From positions 1 to 64,000 of the forward strand of contig NZ_JAVESI010000007.1 of assembly GCF_034006665.1 (NCBI RefSeq): 64,000 nt of DNA, read 5' to 3'. Shown piece by piece: positions 1 through 8,260 of this stretch (position 1 is its first letter; the number at the start of each line of letters is the position of its first letter). Source of the stretch: Trichloromonas sp034006665. GTDB taxonomy: Bacteria; Desulfobacterota; Desulfuromonadia; Desulfuromonadales; Trichloromonadaceae. The notes below the pieces were generated by a model. That model did no database searches. It had not been told where the DNA came from and worked only from the letters and a program-made list of their open reading frames with translations. The translations under genes and the position numbers were made by a program.

Positions 1-152
1 ATCATTGCCGCTCCGTCTGTGGTGATAATTCACCCTCTCACGGTTTGGATAGCTGTCAACACGTTAATTTGCGCTTCGCGCAAAAACGCGTTCATCCCGG
101 AATTGAAATCCCGGGAATTCCCGCTTGGTGTCTTAATCGGATACCTAGGAAA

Positions 153-449
153 TCATCTCTTTCCCTGCATCCACCGCACATAGGCACAATCGGGGGGGAG
201 CCACTGCACGGTTTCAACCAACGCGGGGGTCAGTTTGACGCATCCTTCATCCACTTCGAAACGCTTGTGGTAGACCTTGCACTCGCGGGTGACGATGTCG
301 AGAAAGCGGCAGGGGATCGTGGTCGGGCGGATGGTGCCGTCTTCTTCCACCCATTTTTCAAAACAGCATTGCCCGCAACGTTTGCAGAGGGCTTCCCACT
401 CCTCGGGGGAGAGCTCTTCCGGCGTTGCCCCCGACTTTTTGGGCCTCAT
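153..449 (-). CDS. YkgJ/YcgN-type cysteine-cluster protein
   Basis: This 98-residue protein carries the signature of the YkgJ family of small cysteine-cluster proteins, which are thought to bind a metal or Fe-S centre; no reaction is firmly known. The N-terminal motif CKRCGQCC (about residues 22-29) is followed by single cysteines in PCRFLD and ECKVYH and a late cysteine in PPDCAYVRW, the usual order for the family. The ATG overlaps the stop of the upstream SPFH gene by 4 bases (ATGA), so the two are probably translationally coupled. It is the last gene of the minus-strand NfeD-SPFH cluster. A link to membrane-protein quality control is only guilt by association. Confidence 0.8.
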   Translation of the reverse strand: MRPKKSGATPEELSPEEWEALCKRCGQCCFEKWVEEDGTIRPTTIPCRFLDIVTRECKVYHKRFEVDEGCVKLTPALVETVQWLPPDCAYVRWMQGKR

Positions 450-1300
450 TTGTTCAGATGCCCCATCAGGCCGCGCACCGCCGCCGGAATGTCGGCGGGG
501 AGCAGGACGATCTTGGCGTTGGGCGCGCCGGAAACGTTCTTTACAGCGTCGATGTATTTTTCGCCGAGCAGATACATGACCGGGAGTTCGTTGGTCTGGA
601 TCGCCTCCGTCACCTTGGTGATCGCCCGCTGGCTTGCCTCGGCCAGAACCACCTGGGCCTGGGCGTCACGCCTGGAGGCTTCGAGGCGGCCGTCGGCCTG
701 GAGGATGGCGGCGGATTTTTCTCCTTCGGCACGGGTGACGGTGGCGCGCCGGCCGCGCTCGGCGGCGGCCTGTTCCTCCATGGCCTTCTGCATGGTCGGG
801 GAGGGATTGATATCCTGAATCTCCACGGTCTTCAGGGTAATCCCCCAATCGGCGATGTCGTCGGAAATGGCTTCCTTGAGTTTGGCTTTAATCATGTCGC
901 GGGAGGAAAGGGCGTCATCCAGGTCCATTTCCCCGACGATGGAGCGCAGCGAGGTTTGCACCAGGGTGCGGATAGCGATGCGGTAATCTTCAATGCCGTA
1001 GACCGCTTTTTCCGGCGAGACGATATTGATGTAGGCGACGGCGTTGGCGACAATGACGGCGTTGTCCTTGGTGATGACCTCCTGGGAGGGGATGTCGAGA
1101 ACGATGTCCTTGGTCGTGACCTTGTAGGAAACCGTGTCGATGTAGGGGATAATGATGTTCAAGCCCGGGCCGAGGGTGGCGTGGTATTTGCCGAGGCGTT
1201 GCACCACATGCTTGTATCCCTGGGGAACAATGCGTACCCCAAGAGAGATGGTTACGGCCACCAGCACCAGAAAAACGACGACAACCACCAATCCTTCCAT
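446..1300 (-). CDS. SPFH/band 7 membrane protein (QmcA/stomatin-like)
   Basis: A 284-residue SPFH (stomatin/prohibitin/flotillin) protein. One N-terminal membrane helix (about residues 2-20, valine-rich) is followed by the band 7 domain, with typical segments such as RIVPQGYKHVVQRLGKY, the expected tail region with EEQAAAERGRRA, and a coiled, alanine/glutamate-rich stretch. Family members form large rings in the membrane and often work with FtsH or NfeD proteins. I chose the ATG at 1300 because AAAGGAG lies just upstream; an in-frame ATG at 1339 would add 13 residues without a ribosome site. It lies 54 bases after nfeD, and this NfeD-SPFH pairing is a classic conserved operon. Confidence 0.9.
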   Translation of the reverse strand: MEGLVVVVVFLVLVAVTISLGVRIVPQGYKHVVQRLGKYHATLGPGLNIIIPYIDTVSYKVTTKDIVLDIPSQEVITKDNAVIVANAVAYINIVSPEKAVYGIEDYRIAIRTLVQTSLRSIVGEMDLDDALSSRDMIKAKLKEAISDDIADWGITLKTVEIQDINPSPTMQKAMEEQAAAERGRRATVTRAEGEKSAAILQADGRLEASRRDAQAQVVLAEASQRAITKVTEAIQTNELPVMYLLGEKYIDAVKNVSGAPNAKIVLLPADIPAAVRGLMGHLNK

Positions 1301-1354
1301 ACTTTCAATCTCCTTTATTGATTGAAGCGTTTGTGACACAGTTTCCTTCAGCCT

Positions 1355-1798
1355 TCAGCTTCGCCTCTCTACAATCAACGTATTCCCCGAGACATCCTTG
1401 ACGAAGACCCGGTCGCCGATGGCGACCGTTTGCTCGCAGATGAAGGGCCATTCGTCGGAACCGAGCAGGGGCTTGGCGAAACGGACCGTGCCCCGTCGTC
1501 CTTCTTCCGGGGGGTGAATGACCTGGCCGCTCTCTCCGATAATGGCTTCGCGGGAGAGACCGGCTTTGGTGCGGTCGGTCATGCGCGGTTTGAAAAAGCG
1601 GAACCATAAAAAAGTGAAGAGGCAGGAGGCAATGGCCCAGATGAAGATCTGCCAGTTCAAGGCCAACTCGCCGAGAAGCAGGAGCAGCCCGCCGACCAGC
1701 AGGGCGCCGAGGCCGAACCAGAAGATGGTGAAGCTGGGGATGAAAAGCTCGGCCAGGATCAGCAGCAGTCCCAGGGTCAGCCAGTGCCAGTAAAGCAT
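1355..1798 (-). CDS. nfeD: NfeD family membrane protein
   Basis: A 147-residue short-type NfeD protein. Three hydrophobic segments occupy roughly residues 5-70, followed by a C-terminal OB-fold domain (GESGQVIHPPEEGRRGTVRF ... IGDRVFVKDVSGNTLIVERR). Short NfeD proteins partner SPFH/stomatin proteins in membrane microdomains; the OB-fold is the likely contact surface. The start is supported by GGAGG about 8 bases upstream. It is the first gene of a three-gene minus-strand operon with the SPFH and YkgJ-type genes, which is the canonical arrangement for the pair. Confidence 0.9.
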   Translation of the reverse strand: MLYWHWLTLGLLLILAELFIPSFTIFWFGLGALLVGGLLLLLGELALNWQIFIWAIASCLFTFLWFRFFKPRMTDRTKAGLSREAIIGESGQVIHPPEEGRRGTVRFAKPLLGSDEWPFICEQTVAIGDRVFVKDVSGNTLIVERRS

Positions 1799-1853
1799 CG
1801 TATCATCCCTCCTTGTTATGAAAAATGAACCCCTTGCCTAGCGGCGGCGGTTT

Positions 1854-1889
1854 GGTCTCGGCCGGCATGGTTGACGCGCGGCCGAGACC
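1854..1889. repeat. 11-bp inverted repeat between nfeD and bpt
   Basis: GGTCTCGGCCG at 1854-1864 is repeated as its perfect reverse complement at 1879-1889, with a 14-base spacer. It lies in the 155-bp gap between divergently transcribed nfeD and bpt. It could form a hairpin in either transcript or be a dyad operator. There is no U-tract on either side, so a terminator is unlikely. The role is unknown. Confidence 0.5.
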
Positions 1890-1953
1890 TGTGCGATGCT
1901 GACCGCCCTCATCAAAATGACCAATCTTTGGGTTTCTGTCAAGGCGGCCGTCG

Positions 1954-2652
1954 ATGCGTTTAATCCAACCTCCGCAGCTCGAAGAGCCGAGTGACTGCCC
2001 CTATCTTCCGGGGCGGAAAAAACGCTATGAATTCTTCCTTGCCGGTCGGCTCGACGGGGTCGAACTTTCCCGCTATCTGGCCGCAGGCTGGCGCAAGTTT
2101 GGGCTCTACTATTTCCGTCCCGCCTGCCCCGACTGCCGCGCCTGCACCCCTTTAAGGATCCCCGTCGCGGAATTCACCCCTAGCCGGGAACAGCGCCGGG
2201 TACTGAAAAAAGCCGCCGCCCTTTCGGTACGCTTTGGCCCCCTGAAGCTGAGTGACCGCGCTTTCACCATTTACCGGGAACATGCTCGGCAACGCTTCGG
2301 GCTGGAGGCTCAGTCCGAGGATTTCCTCCTTAATTTCTACATGCCTTCCTGCCCCGCCATGCAGTCGGAACTTTTCGTGGAAGAAGAACAGGCCGGAATC
2401 GGTATCCTCGATGTCGGCGCCGACTGTCTGAGCAGCGTCTATTTTGCCTTCGATCCCGCCTATGCCGCCTTCAATCCGGGAACCTTCAGCATTCTCAAGG
2501 AGATCGAGCAGGCCCGCGCACTCGGTTTGACCTGGTATTATCTCGGCTATTATGTGGCCGAATGTCGTTCCCTGGCCTACAAGGATCGGTTCCGTCCTCG
2601 TCAGCATCTGGACTGGCGGACGGGGCAGTGGCGGACGATCGGCGATCCTTAA
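1954..2652 (+). CDS. bpt: Aspartate/glutamate leucyltransferase Bpt
   Basis: A 232-residue bacterial arginyltransferase-like enzyme that transfers leucine from Leu-tRNA to the N-terminus of proteins starting with Asp or Glu, marking them for ClpS/ClpAP degradation. The N-terminal cysteine cluster (CPDCRACTPLRIPV, about residues 56-69), the LPGRKKRYEFFL segment and the C-terminal GNAT-like part with YYLGYYVAECRSLAYKDRFRP match the Bpt/ATE1-like family. Length is normal for Bpt (about 230-250). AAGGCGG upstream of the ATG is an acceptable ribosome site. It stands alone, divergent from nfeD and convergent with the antiporter at 2915. Confidence 0.92.
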   Translation: MRLIQPPQLEEPSDCPYLPGRKKRYEFFLAGRLDGVELSRYLAAGWRKFGLYYFRPACPDCRACTPLRIPVAEFTPSREQRRVLKKAAALSVRFGPLKLSDRAFTIYREHARQRFGLEAQSEDFLLNFYMPSCPAMQSELFVEEEQAGIGILDVGADCLSSVYFAFDPAYAAFNPGTFSILKEIEQARALGLTWYYLGYYVAECRSLAYKDRFRPRQHLDWRTGQWRTIGDP

Positions 2653-2914
2653 GCTTCCATTCGCCGTTACACGTGGCCATCCGCTCTTTGCCCCAGCCCG
2701 GAGCCTCCCCAACTGCGGGTCGGGGAAGCCCTCAGCGGGAAAATCCTCCGTTGCGATGCGAGATTCGGGAGGTATCGGCTACCGACGGAGCTGATATAGA
2801 GGGGACCATGAACAGGAGCGGTCTTGACGGTGGCCAAGAGTCGGCGAAAGAATGCCTGAGCCTGTTCACGATCTCTGGTAGCAAAGGGGTTGTTCATGGA
2901 TGACCGTCGTTGTA
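2653..2914. other. Intergenic region between convergent bpt and CPA2 antiporter
   Basis: This 262-base gap between converging genes contains no gene I can support. A minus-strand frame of up to 83 codons exists, but it has no recognisable motif and a proline/serine/arginine-rich end typical of chance frames. No clear terminator with a U-tract was seen. Confidence 0.4.
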
Positions 2915-4888
2915 TCAAGGGGTTAAAGGTCGTCCTTCAGCCAGATTCTGAAAGGCGGTCAGCTGTTCCGGCTCGCCCATGACGCCGACCAGGTCGCTGG
3001 CGGCGAAGCGGAAATCGGGGGAGGGATTGGTCTGCATCTCCCCCCGACGCAGGATACCGACGATGGAGGCGCCGGTCTGGCTGCGAATCCGCAGTTCGCC
3101 GATGTTCTTGCCGAGCAGGGGGCTGTCGCCGTCCAGAGCCACCCAGGACAGTTCCAAGAGGCGGGTGGCATCCTGTAACTGGGTGATCGCCTCGTAACCC
3201 AATTCCCCTTCGTAGAGGGGGGAGTAGAGTTCGCGGCGCACGGCGTCGGTATACCATTGGATTTTGTTGACCGGCATGTTTAGGTAGAGCAGGGCCTGGC
3301 GGGTGAATTCGAGGCTGGCTTCGAATTCCGGCTGGACCACCTGATAGACCCCTTCCTCATGGAGCAGTTGCATCTCCTCGATGCTGGAAGCGCGGGCGAT
3401 AATGCGCAGATCCGGGTTCAACGTATGCACCTGGGTGGCGACCGCCGACGCGGTCACCGCCACCGGGGTGGTGATGAGCATCAGCTTGGCCCGATGGATT
3501 TCCGCCGCTTCCAGCACCACGGCGTGGGTGGCGTCGCCGAAGACGGTGGGAAAGCCGTCGTCCTTGGCCTGCTCGACCCGCCAATGGTTGAGTTCGATGA
3601 TGACGAAAGGGATATCGAGGCGTTGCAGAACGTTGGCCAGATAACGTCCGACGCGGCCGCCGCCGGCCAGCACCACATGGTCGCGCAGACCCTGATCGGG
3701 AATGTTCATGGTCTGCAGGGGTTCATGCTTGAAGCGACTCTTGCGCAAAGCGTAGAGCGGGGCGGTGAGGGAGGAGAGCAGGGGAGTGAGGAGCATGGTG
3801 ACCACCGCCACCGTCAGGGTCAGGGAATAGAGTTCCTGGGAGATCGAGTCGGTGGCGACCCCGACCCGGGCGAGGACGAAAGAGAACTCCCCGACCTGAA
3901 AGAGGCCGAGACCGGCGGCCAAGGGGACGACGTTGACGTAGCCGAAGGCGCGGGTGATGGTGGCGAAGATGCCGGCCTTGGCGACGATGACCAGAAAGAC
4001 GATGGTCAGAACCTGGCCGATGTGCGAGAGCAGAAAGGCGGGATCGAGGAGCATGCCCACCGAGGTGAAGAAGAGCAGGCCAAAAATATCGCGCAGGGGG
4101 ATGATATCGCTTAAGGCCTGATGACCGTAATCTGATTCACTCAGGATCATCCCGGCGACGAAGGCGCCGAAGGCGAAGGACAAGCCGAAGAGGAAGGTGC
4201 CATAGCCGATACCCAGCCCCATGGCGGTGATTGCCAGGGTGAAAAGTTCCCGCGAGTTCCAGCCGGCGACCCGCTTCATCAGCCAGGGGATCAGGCGGGT
4301 GCCGACGACGACCATCAGCACCAGAAAGATCGTCGCCTTGACCGCCGCGACCCCGAGAATCGGCAGTCCCGCCGCCGGATTTTTCAGCTGCGGCAGCACG
4401 ATCATCATCGGCACGATGGCCAGATCCTGGACGATGAGCATGCCGATCATCACCCGGCTCGACAGGGTGCCGAGAATCCCCTGGTTCATCAGGGTCTTGA
4501 GCACGACCATGGTGCTCGACAGGGAAATCAGTCCGCCGAACCAGAGGGCGGCATTCCGTTCCCAGCCGAAAAGGAGGCCGATGGCATAACCAAAGGCCAT
4601 GGTCAGCAGAATCTGGATCGGCGTGCCGATAAGGGCGACCTTGCGTACCGGTTGCAGCTCTTTCAGGGAGAATTCCAGGCCGAGGGCGAAGAGGAGCAAC
4701 GCCACACCGATTTCGGCGAGCAGTTCGATGTCGTGGGAGTCGGAAATGGAGATGCCCCCGGTATGGGGACCGACCAGCACCCCGGCGAGAATGTAACCGA
4801 GAATCAGCGGCTGCTTGAGGCGCTGGGCGACGAGGCCGCCGGCCAGGGCGGCAACGACGATGATGACGATATCTGCGGCAATGCCCAT
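2915..4888 (-). CDS. CPA2 monovalent cation:proton antiporter with TrkA-N/TrkA-C domains
   Basis: A 657-residue Kef/YbaL-type transporter. The first roughly 380 residues hold the dozen or so membrane helices of the CPA2 family (early motif GYILAGVLVGPHTGG, later LLLFALGLEFSLKELQ and SLSSTMVVLKTLM). A cytoplasmic TrkA-N (RCK) domain follows with the nucleotide-binding motif VVLAGGGRVGRYLANVL near residue 405, then a TrkA-C domain near the end (PLLGKNIGELRIRSQTG). Such proteins exchange K+ or Na+ for protons under control of a nucleotide bound to the RCK domain. It is monocistronic. The exact ion cannot be read from sequence; YbaL is the closest general model. Confidence 0.88.
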   Translation of the reverse strand: MGIAADIVIIVVAALAGGLVAQRLKQPLILGYILAGVLVGPHTGGISISDSHDIELLAEIGVALLLFALGLEFSLKELQPVRKVALIGTPIQILLTMAFGYAIGLLFGWERNAALWFGGLISLSSTMVVLKTLMNQGILGTLSSRVMIGMLIVQDLAIVPMMIVLPQLKNPAAGLPILGVAAVKATIFLVLMVVVGTRLIPWLMKRVAGWNSRELFTLAITAMGLGIGYGTFLFGLSFAFGAFVAGMILSESDYGHQALSDIIPLRDIFGLLFFTSVGMLLDPAFLLSHIGQVLTIVFLVIVAKAGIFATITRAFGYVNVVPLAAGLGLFQVGEFSFVLARVGVATDSISQELYSLTLTVAVVTMLLTPLLSSLTAPLYALRKSRFKHEPLQTMNIPDQGLRDHVVLAGGGRVGRYLANVLQRLDIPFVIIELNHWRVEQAKDDGFPTVFGDATHAVVLEAAEIHRAKLMLITTPVAVTASAVATQVHTLNPDLRIIARASSIEEMQLLHEEGVYQVVQPEFEASLEFTRQALLYLNMPVNKIQWYTDAVRRELYSPLYEGELGYEAITQLQDATRLLELSWVALDGDSPLLGKNIGELRIRSQTGASIVGILRRGEMQTNPSPDFRFAASDLVGVMGEPEQLTAFQNLAEGRPLTP

Positions 4889-5099
4889 AACAATTCAGGA
4901 TCTCATAGAAAATTAGCGGGATTTGGAAGCCGTGACTTGTCGGTGCGACGGCATCGCATTTCGTGATGCTAGCATTTTTTCTACCCGGAAGCACCCCGGT
5001 TTTAGCCTTAATTCTTGCCGGTGGCCGTCCTGTCCTTTCCGGGCACTCAAAGTGTGGATGACGCAGGATCGGCCCTGATTAACCGGCTGATCGTCAATC

Positions 5100-5128
5100 T
5101 TGACATGGAATATGATAATTAATATATT
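5100..5128 (+). promoter_or_regulatory. Predicted sigma-70 promoter for thioredoxin-like/ccdA genes
   Basis: A perfect -35 box TTGACA (5100-5105) is separated by 17 bases from a -10 box TATATT (5123-5128) in an AT-rich stretch, 27 bases before the start codon at 5155. This is the best housekeeping-type promoter in this part of the window. Confidence 0.7.
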
Positions 5129-5154
5129 CAAGAAAATTTTTTCGGAGGTTGTTC

Positions 5155-5532
5155 ATGCTCAAAAACGTATTCGGTTTTTTTCTGCTCATGTTCCTTCTGG
5201 GTTGTTCCGAAGGGGAAAAAGTTACCGCGGACACGGCCATTTTGGGCCAGGACGGCACTCCCCAACTGCTCTTTTTCCTTGATCCGAACGGCGGGCCTTG
5301 TATGATGCAAGGGCGCATTCTGGCGGGGATGGCGGATGAATTGCGTGGCCGGGTCGGCATTCGTGAAATTCGTACGACGCTCCCCGAGGATCGTCCGCTC
5401 TTCGGGCAATTCGGCATACGTGGCTTGCCGTCGCTGATTCTTGTCGACGGCGGCGGCAAGGAGATTCGTCGCCTGACTCCCGGGGTGAAGAATGTCGAAG
5501 AAATTCGTTTTCTGCTCAACGAGCTGAAGTAG
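5155..5532 (+). CDS. Thioredoxin-fold lipoprotein with incomplete CxxC
   Basis: A 125-residue lipoprotein. The signal peptide has a lipobox LLGC (cysteine at about residue 17), so the protein is probably anchored outside the inner membrane. The rest resembles a thioredoxin fold: a strand LLFFLDP, then the active-site loop NGGPCMMQ, and the cis-proline region GIRGLPSLILVDGGG. The first catalytic cysteine of CGPC is replaced by glycine, leaving a single cysteine. The start has GGAGG six bases upstream. It precedes ccdA by 12 bases, suggesting it is a redox partner of CcdA, or that a mixed disulfide or another function is involved. Its substrate is unknown. Confidence 0.75.
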   Translation: MLKNVFGFFLLMFLLGCSEGEKVTADTAILGQDGTPQLLFFLDPNGGPCMMQGRILAGMADELRGRVGIREIRTTLPEDRPLFGQFGIRGLPSLILVDGGGKEIRRLTPGVKNVEEIRFLLNELK

Positions 5533-5544
5533 GGGAGAATTTCC

Positions 5545-6207
5545 ATGCCTCTCCTGGATTTATCCCTGTCTTCCGTCTTGCTGGCGACGGCGGCCGGACT
5601 CGCCAGCGTCGCCTCCCCTTGCGTCCTGCCGGTCGTGCCCATTCTCGTGACCGGCAGCGCCGAGGACCATCGCCATCGCCCGTTGCTCATCGTTCTCGGC
5701 CTGAGCGCCGGATTCATGGCCATGGGCGCGTTGACCGCCCTCTTCGGCGGAGCCATGGCCTCGGTCATGCCCCTCTTCGAGAAGATCTCCGGTGTCACCA
5801 TCATCCTCTTCGGCATTCTGCTGCTATTCGGCGTGAATCTGTTCAAGAACATCCATGTTTTCAACCGCATCCAGTCGAAAAGCGGGGGCCGCTGGTCGGG
5901 GCTGATTCTTGGGCTGACCTTGGGTCTGGTCTGGATCCCCTGCGTTGGTCCCATGCTTTCGGGGGTGCTGACTCTGGTGGCGACCCAGGGAAAAATCATC
6001 ACAGGGCTGGTGCTGCTCGCTTTCTATTCCCTGGGTTTCGCTATTCCCATGCTGCTGGCCGGTTATGCCTCCCAGTCCGTGCGTCAGAAGATTCGCCTCG
6101 TCAACGCCTATCCCCTGGCGGTGCGTATCGTCAGCGGCCTGGTACTGGTGGCCTTCGGTATCGCCATTCTTAATTCCGGCATGCTGGTGATCGGCATGTC
6201 TTCCTGA
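5545..6207 (+). CDS. ccdA: CcdA/DsbD-family transmembrane electron carrier
   Basis: A 220-residue six-helix membrane protein of the CcdA family, which passes reducing equivalents from cytoplasmic thioredoxin to extracytoplasmic thiol proteins, for instance for cytochrome c maturation. The two conserved cysteines sit in SPCVLPVVP (helix 1, about residue 28) and IPCVGPML (about residue 133), as expected. Length is normal. The ribosome site GGGGAG precedes the ATG. It forms an operon with the thioredoxin-like lipoprotein upstream; the subtilase gene follows after 31 bases. Confidence 0.9.
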   Translation: MPLLDLSLSSVLLATAAGLASVASPCVLPVVPILVTGSAEDHRHRPLLIVLGLSAGFMAMGALTALFGGAMASVMPLFEKISGVTIILFGILLLFGVNLFKNIHVFNRIQSKSGGRWSGLILGLTLGLVWIPCVGPMLSGVLTLVATQGKIITGLVLLAFYSLGFAIPMLLAGYASQSVRQKIRLVNAYPLAVRIVSGLVLVAFGIAILNSGMLVIGMSS

Positions 6208-6238
6208 GTCAACCCGCAAACAAGGACAGGGGGGTATT

Positions 6239-8155
6239 ATGAGGCGCTTTCGACTTCATTGGCTGCTTTTGACGGCTGTCTGCGTTTCTTTGCTGGGATT
6301 TTCGCTCCCGGCAACGGGTGCGACCCTCAACCCCCGACTCCAGTCCCTGATCGACTCTTCCTCACCGGATGAGATGATTTCCGTCATTGTCACCTTCCGG
6401 GGCGGGGTCGAACCGATGGCCTTGCGCGACCAAGCGGGGCAGCGCCGGCCGCGACTGGCGAGCCTGCTCAAGGAGCGGGCTGCTTCTTCGCAAAAGGCGG
6501 CCCGGGATTTCCTGCGCTCGCGCAATGTTCCCAACATTAAGGATCTCTACATAATTAACGGTCTGGCCTTTACCGCCAGTGCCGATACCTTGCGTGAACT
6601 AGCCGCCCGTTCCGACGTCGTCGCCATGACCTACGACGAGGTACTCTACCCCCCGGAAATAGTCCCTGCCCTTACGGCCGGTCCGGCCGAATCGAATATC
6701 AGGCTGATCAAGGCTCCTGAGCTTTGGAACCTGGGTTACGCCGGCCAGGGGGTTACCGTTGCCACCATGGATACCGGCGTCGATATCATCCACCCCGACC
6801 TCGGCTCCCGCTGGCGCGGAGGGACCAACAGTTGGTTCGATCCCAACGGTGAGCATCTCACGCCTGTCGATGTGGACGGACACGGCACCAGTGCGATGGG
6901 GGTGATTCTCGGCGGCAACGCCGACGGTTCCTATATCGGGGTGGCGCCGGAAGCCCGCTGGATCGCCGTAAAGATTTTCAACGATACCGGCGAGGCTCCC
7001 ACTTCTTCCATCCTGGCGGGTTTCGACTGGCTGCTCGATCCCGACGGCGACCCGGCCACCGACGATGCGCCCCATGTGGTGAACAATTCCTGGGGTTTCG
7101 AGGAGGCCCCGAACATTTGCGACGAGACGGTAACGCATCTACGCCAAGCGGTGGCGATGCTCAAGGCGGCGGGCATCGCCGTTCTCTTCCCCGCCGGTAA
7201 TATTGATCTTGATCCCATGACGGGTGAAGCCCCCTTTTACAGTAGTGTCGCCCCCGCCAGTTACGCCGAATCCTTCGCCGTCGGTTCGGTCGGAACCATG
7301 ACCTCGGAAACGACCATCTCCGATTTCAGCGGTCGCGGCCCTTCGGCCTGCGACGGAACGATTTATCCTGAACTGGTGGCCCCGGGGTTTTATGTCAAGA
7401 CCACGGGACTGACCGCCGCGGCCCCCTACTATTATGTTACCGGAACCTCGATCGCCGTTCCCCATGGGGCCGGCGCCATGGCTCTACTTCTGAGTGCTTT
7501 TCCCGATACCCGGATCGACGAACTGGAAGCGGCCTTAAAAAACTCGGCGACCGACTTGGGGCCGGTGGGCGCCGATAACAGCTACGGCTATGGGTTGTTG
7601 AATGTGCGCAGCGCCTACGATCTACTGAACGTCAATACCCCACCACCGGCGCCACAACCCCTAGCTCCGGCCGACGGCGCCATCGGCGTTGCCCTCCCTG
7701 TCACCTTGCGCTGGGATATTCTGCCTGACGCCGACGGGGATTCGGTCACCAGCGAAGTGCGCATTTCCACCTATGCCGACTTTCGCGACAGCACGCCGAT
7801 CACCGTCGCGTTCTCGGGGATTCCCGCAAACGGAATGCTTTTCGCGGGCGCGGGAGGAATTTTCATCCCCTTCTTTTTCGCTGTGCGCCGCCGCAACACC
7901 CGTCGTTGGCTTTTTGCTGCGCTTCTCGCTTCCGCTCTGTTGCTGCTGCTCTCCTGTGGTGGGGGCGGGAGCGGGGGATCGGCACCGGCACAAGCGCCAG
8001 TATCAGCACCTGAGCCTGAGCCATTCGAGACGGAACGAAGCCTGACCCCGTCCGGGCTGACCCCGCAGACCACCTATTATTGGCAGGTGACGGTCGTGGA
8101 CGAACGGGGTGAGCGCACCGAGGGACCGGTACAGAGTTTCACCACCGGCCTGTAA
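6239..8155 (+). CDS. Secreted S8 (subtilisin-like) serine protease with split C-terminal domain
   Basis: A 638-residue protein. A signal peptide (about residues 1-28, ending ATGA) is followed by an inhibitor I9-like propeptide (about 40-135) and the S8 peptidase domain with the complete triad: Asp178 in VATMDTGVDI, His215 in DGHGTSAMG and Ser404 in TGTSIAVPHGAG. After residue 470 comes a fibronectin-III-like domain, but it is interrupted at about residues 525-598 by a hydrophobic hairpin, an RRRNTRR stretch and a second membrane segment ending LLLLLSCGGGG, after which the domain resumes (LTPQTTYYWQVTVVD). The second segment looks like an internal lipoprotein signal. Secretion and proteolysis are well supported; the substrate and the meaning of the insertion are not known. 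Confidence 0.9.
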   Translation: MRRFRLHWLLLTAVCVSLLGFSLPATGATLNPRLQSLIDSSSPDEMISVIVTFRGGVEPMALRDQAGQRRPRLASLLKERAASSQKAARDFLRSRNVPNIKDLYIINGLAFTASADTLRELAARSDVVAMTYDEVLYPPEIVPALTAGPAESNIRLIKAPELWNLGYAGQGVTVATMDTGVDIIHPDLGSRWRGGTNSWFDPNGEHLTPVDVDGHGTSAMGVILGGNADGSYIGVAPEARWIAVKIFNDTGEAPTSSILAGFDWLLDPDGDPATDDAPHVVNNSWGFEEAPNICDETVTHLRQAVAMLKAAGIAVLFPAGNIDLDPMTGEAPFYSSVAPASYAESFAVGSVGTMTSETTISDFSGRGPSACDGTIYPELVAPGFYVKTTGLTAAAPYYYVTGTSIAVPHGAGAMALLLSAFPDTRIDELEAALKNSATDLGPVGADNSYGYGLLNVRSAYDLLNVNTPPPAPQPLAPADGAIGVALPVTLRWDILPDADGDSVTSEVRISTYADFRDSTPITVAFSGIPANGMLFAGAGGIFIPFFFAVRRRNTRRWLFAALLASALLLLLSCGGGGSGGSAPAQAPVSAPEPEPFETERSLTPSGLTPQTTYYWQVTVVDERGERTEGPVQSFTTGL

Positions 8156-8193
8156 GTTACCCGTCTTTTTTCGTCTCCAAGAAATCTGGGCAT

Positions 8194-8234
8194 AAAAAAA
8201 CCGCCCCAGGCCAAGAAGGCCGGGGCGGTTTTTT
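8194..8234. terminator. Bidirectional intrinsic terminator
   Basis: A GC-rich stem built from AACCGCCCC and GGGGCGGTT (with an inner GGCC/GGCC pairing) is flanked by an A-run on the left and a T-run on the right. It sits between the convergent protease gene and fumarase and can serve both. Confidence 0.85.
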
Positions 8235-8260
8235 CATCTTAACGAATGTTCAACCGGCGC

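Noticed and set aside
1..152. Small hairpins (TTTGCGC/GCGCAAA and CCCGGGAATT-type) at the window start
   Set aside because: Short stems without a U-tract on the minus strand; too weak to call a terminator for the NfeD operon.
2667..2918. 83-codon minus-strand frame between bpt and the antiporter
   Set aside because: No motif, no convincing ribosome site and atypical composition; not enough to call a gene.
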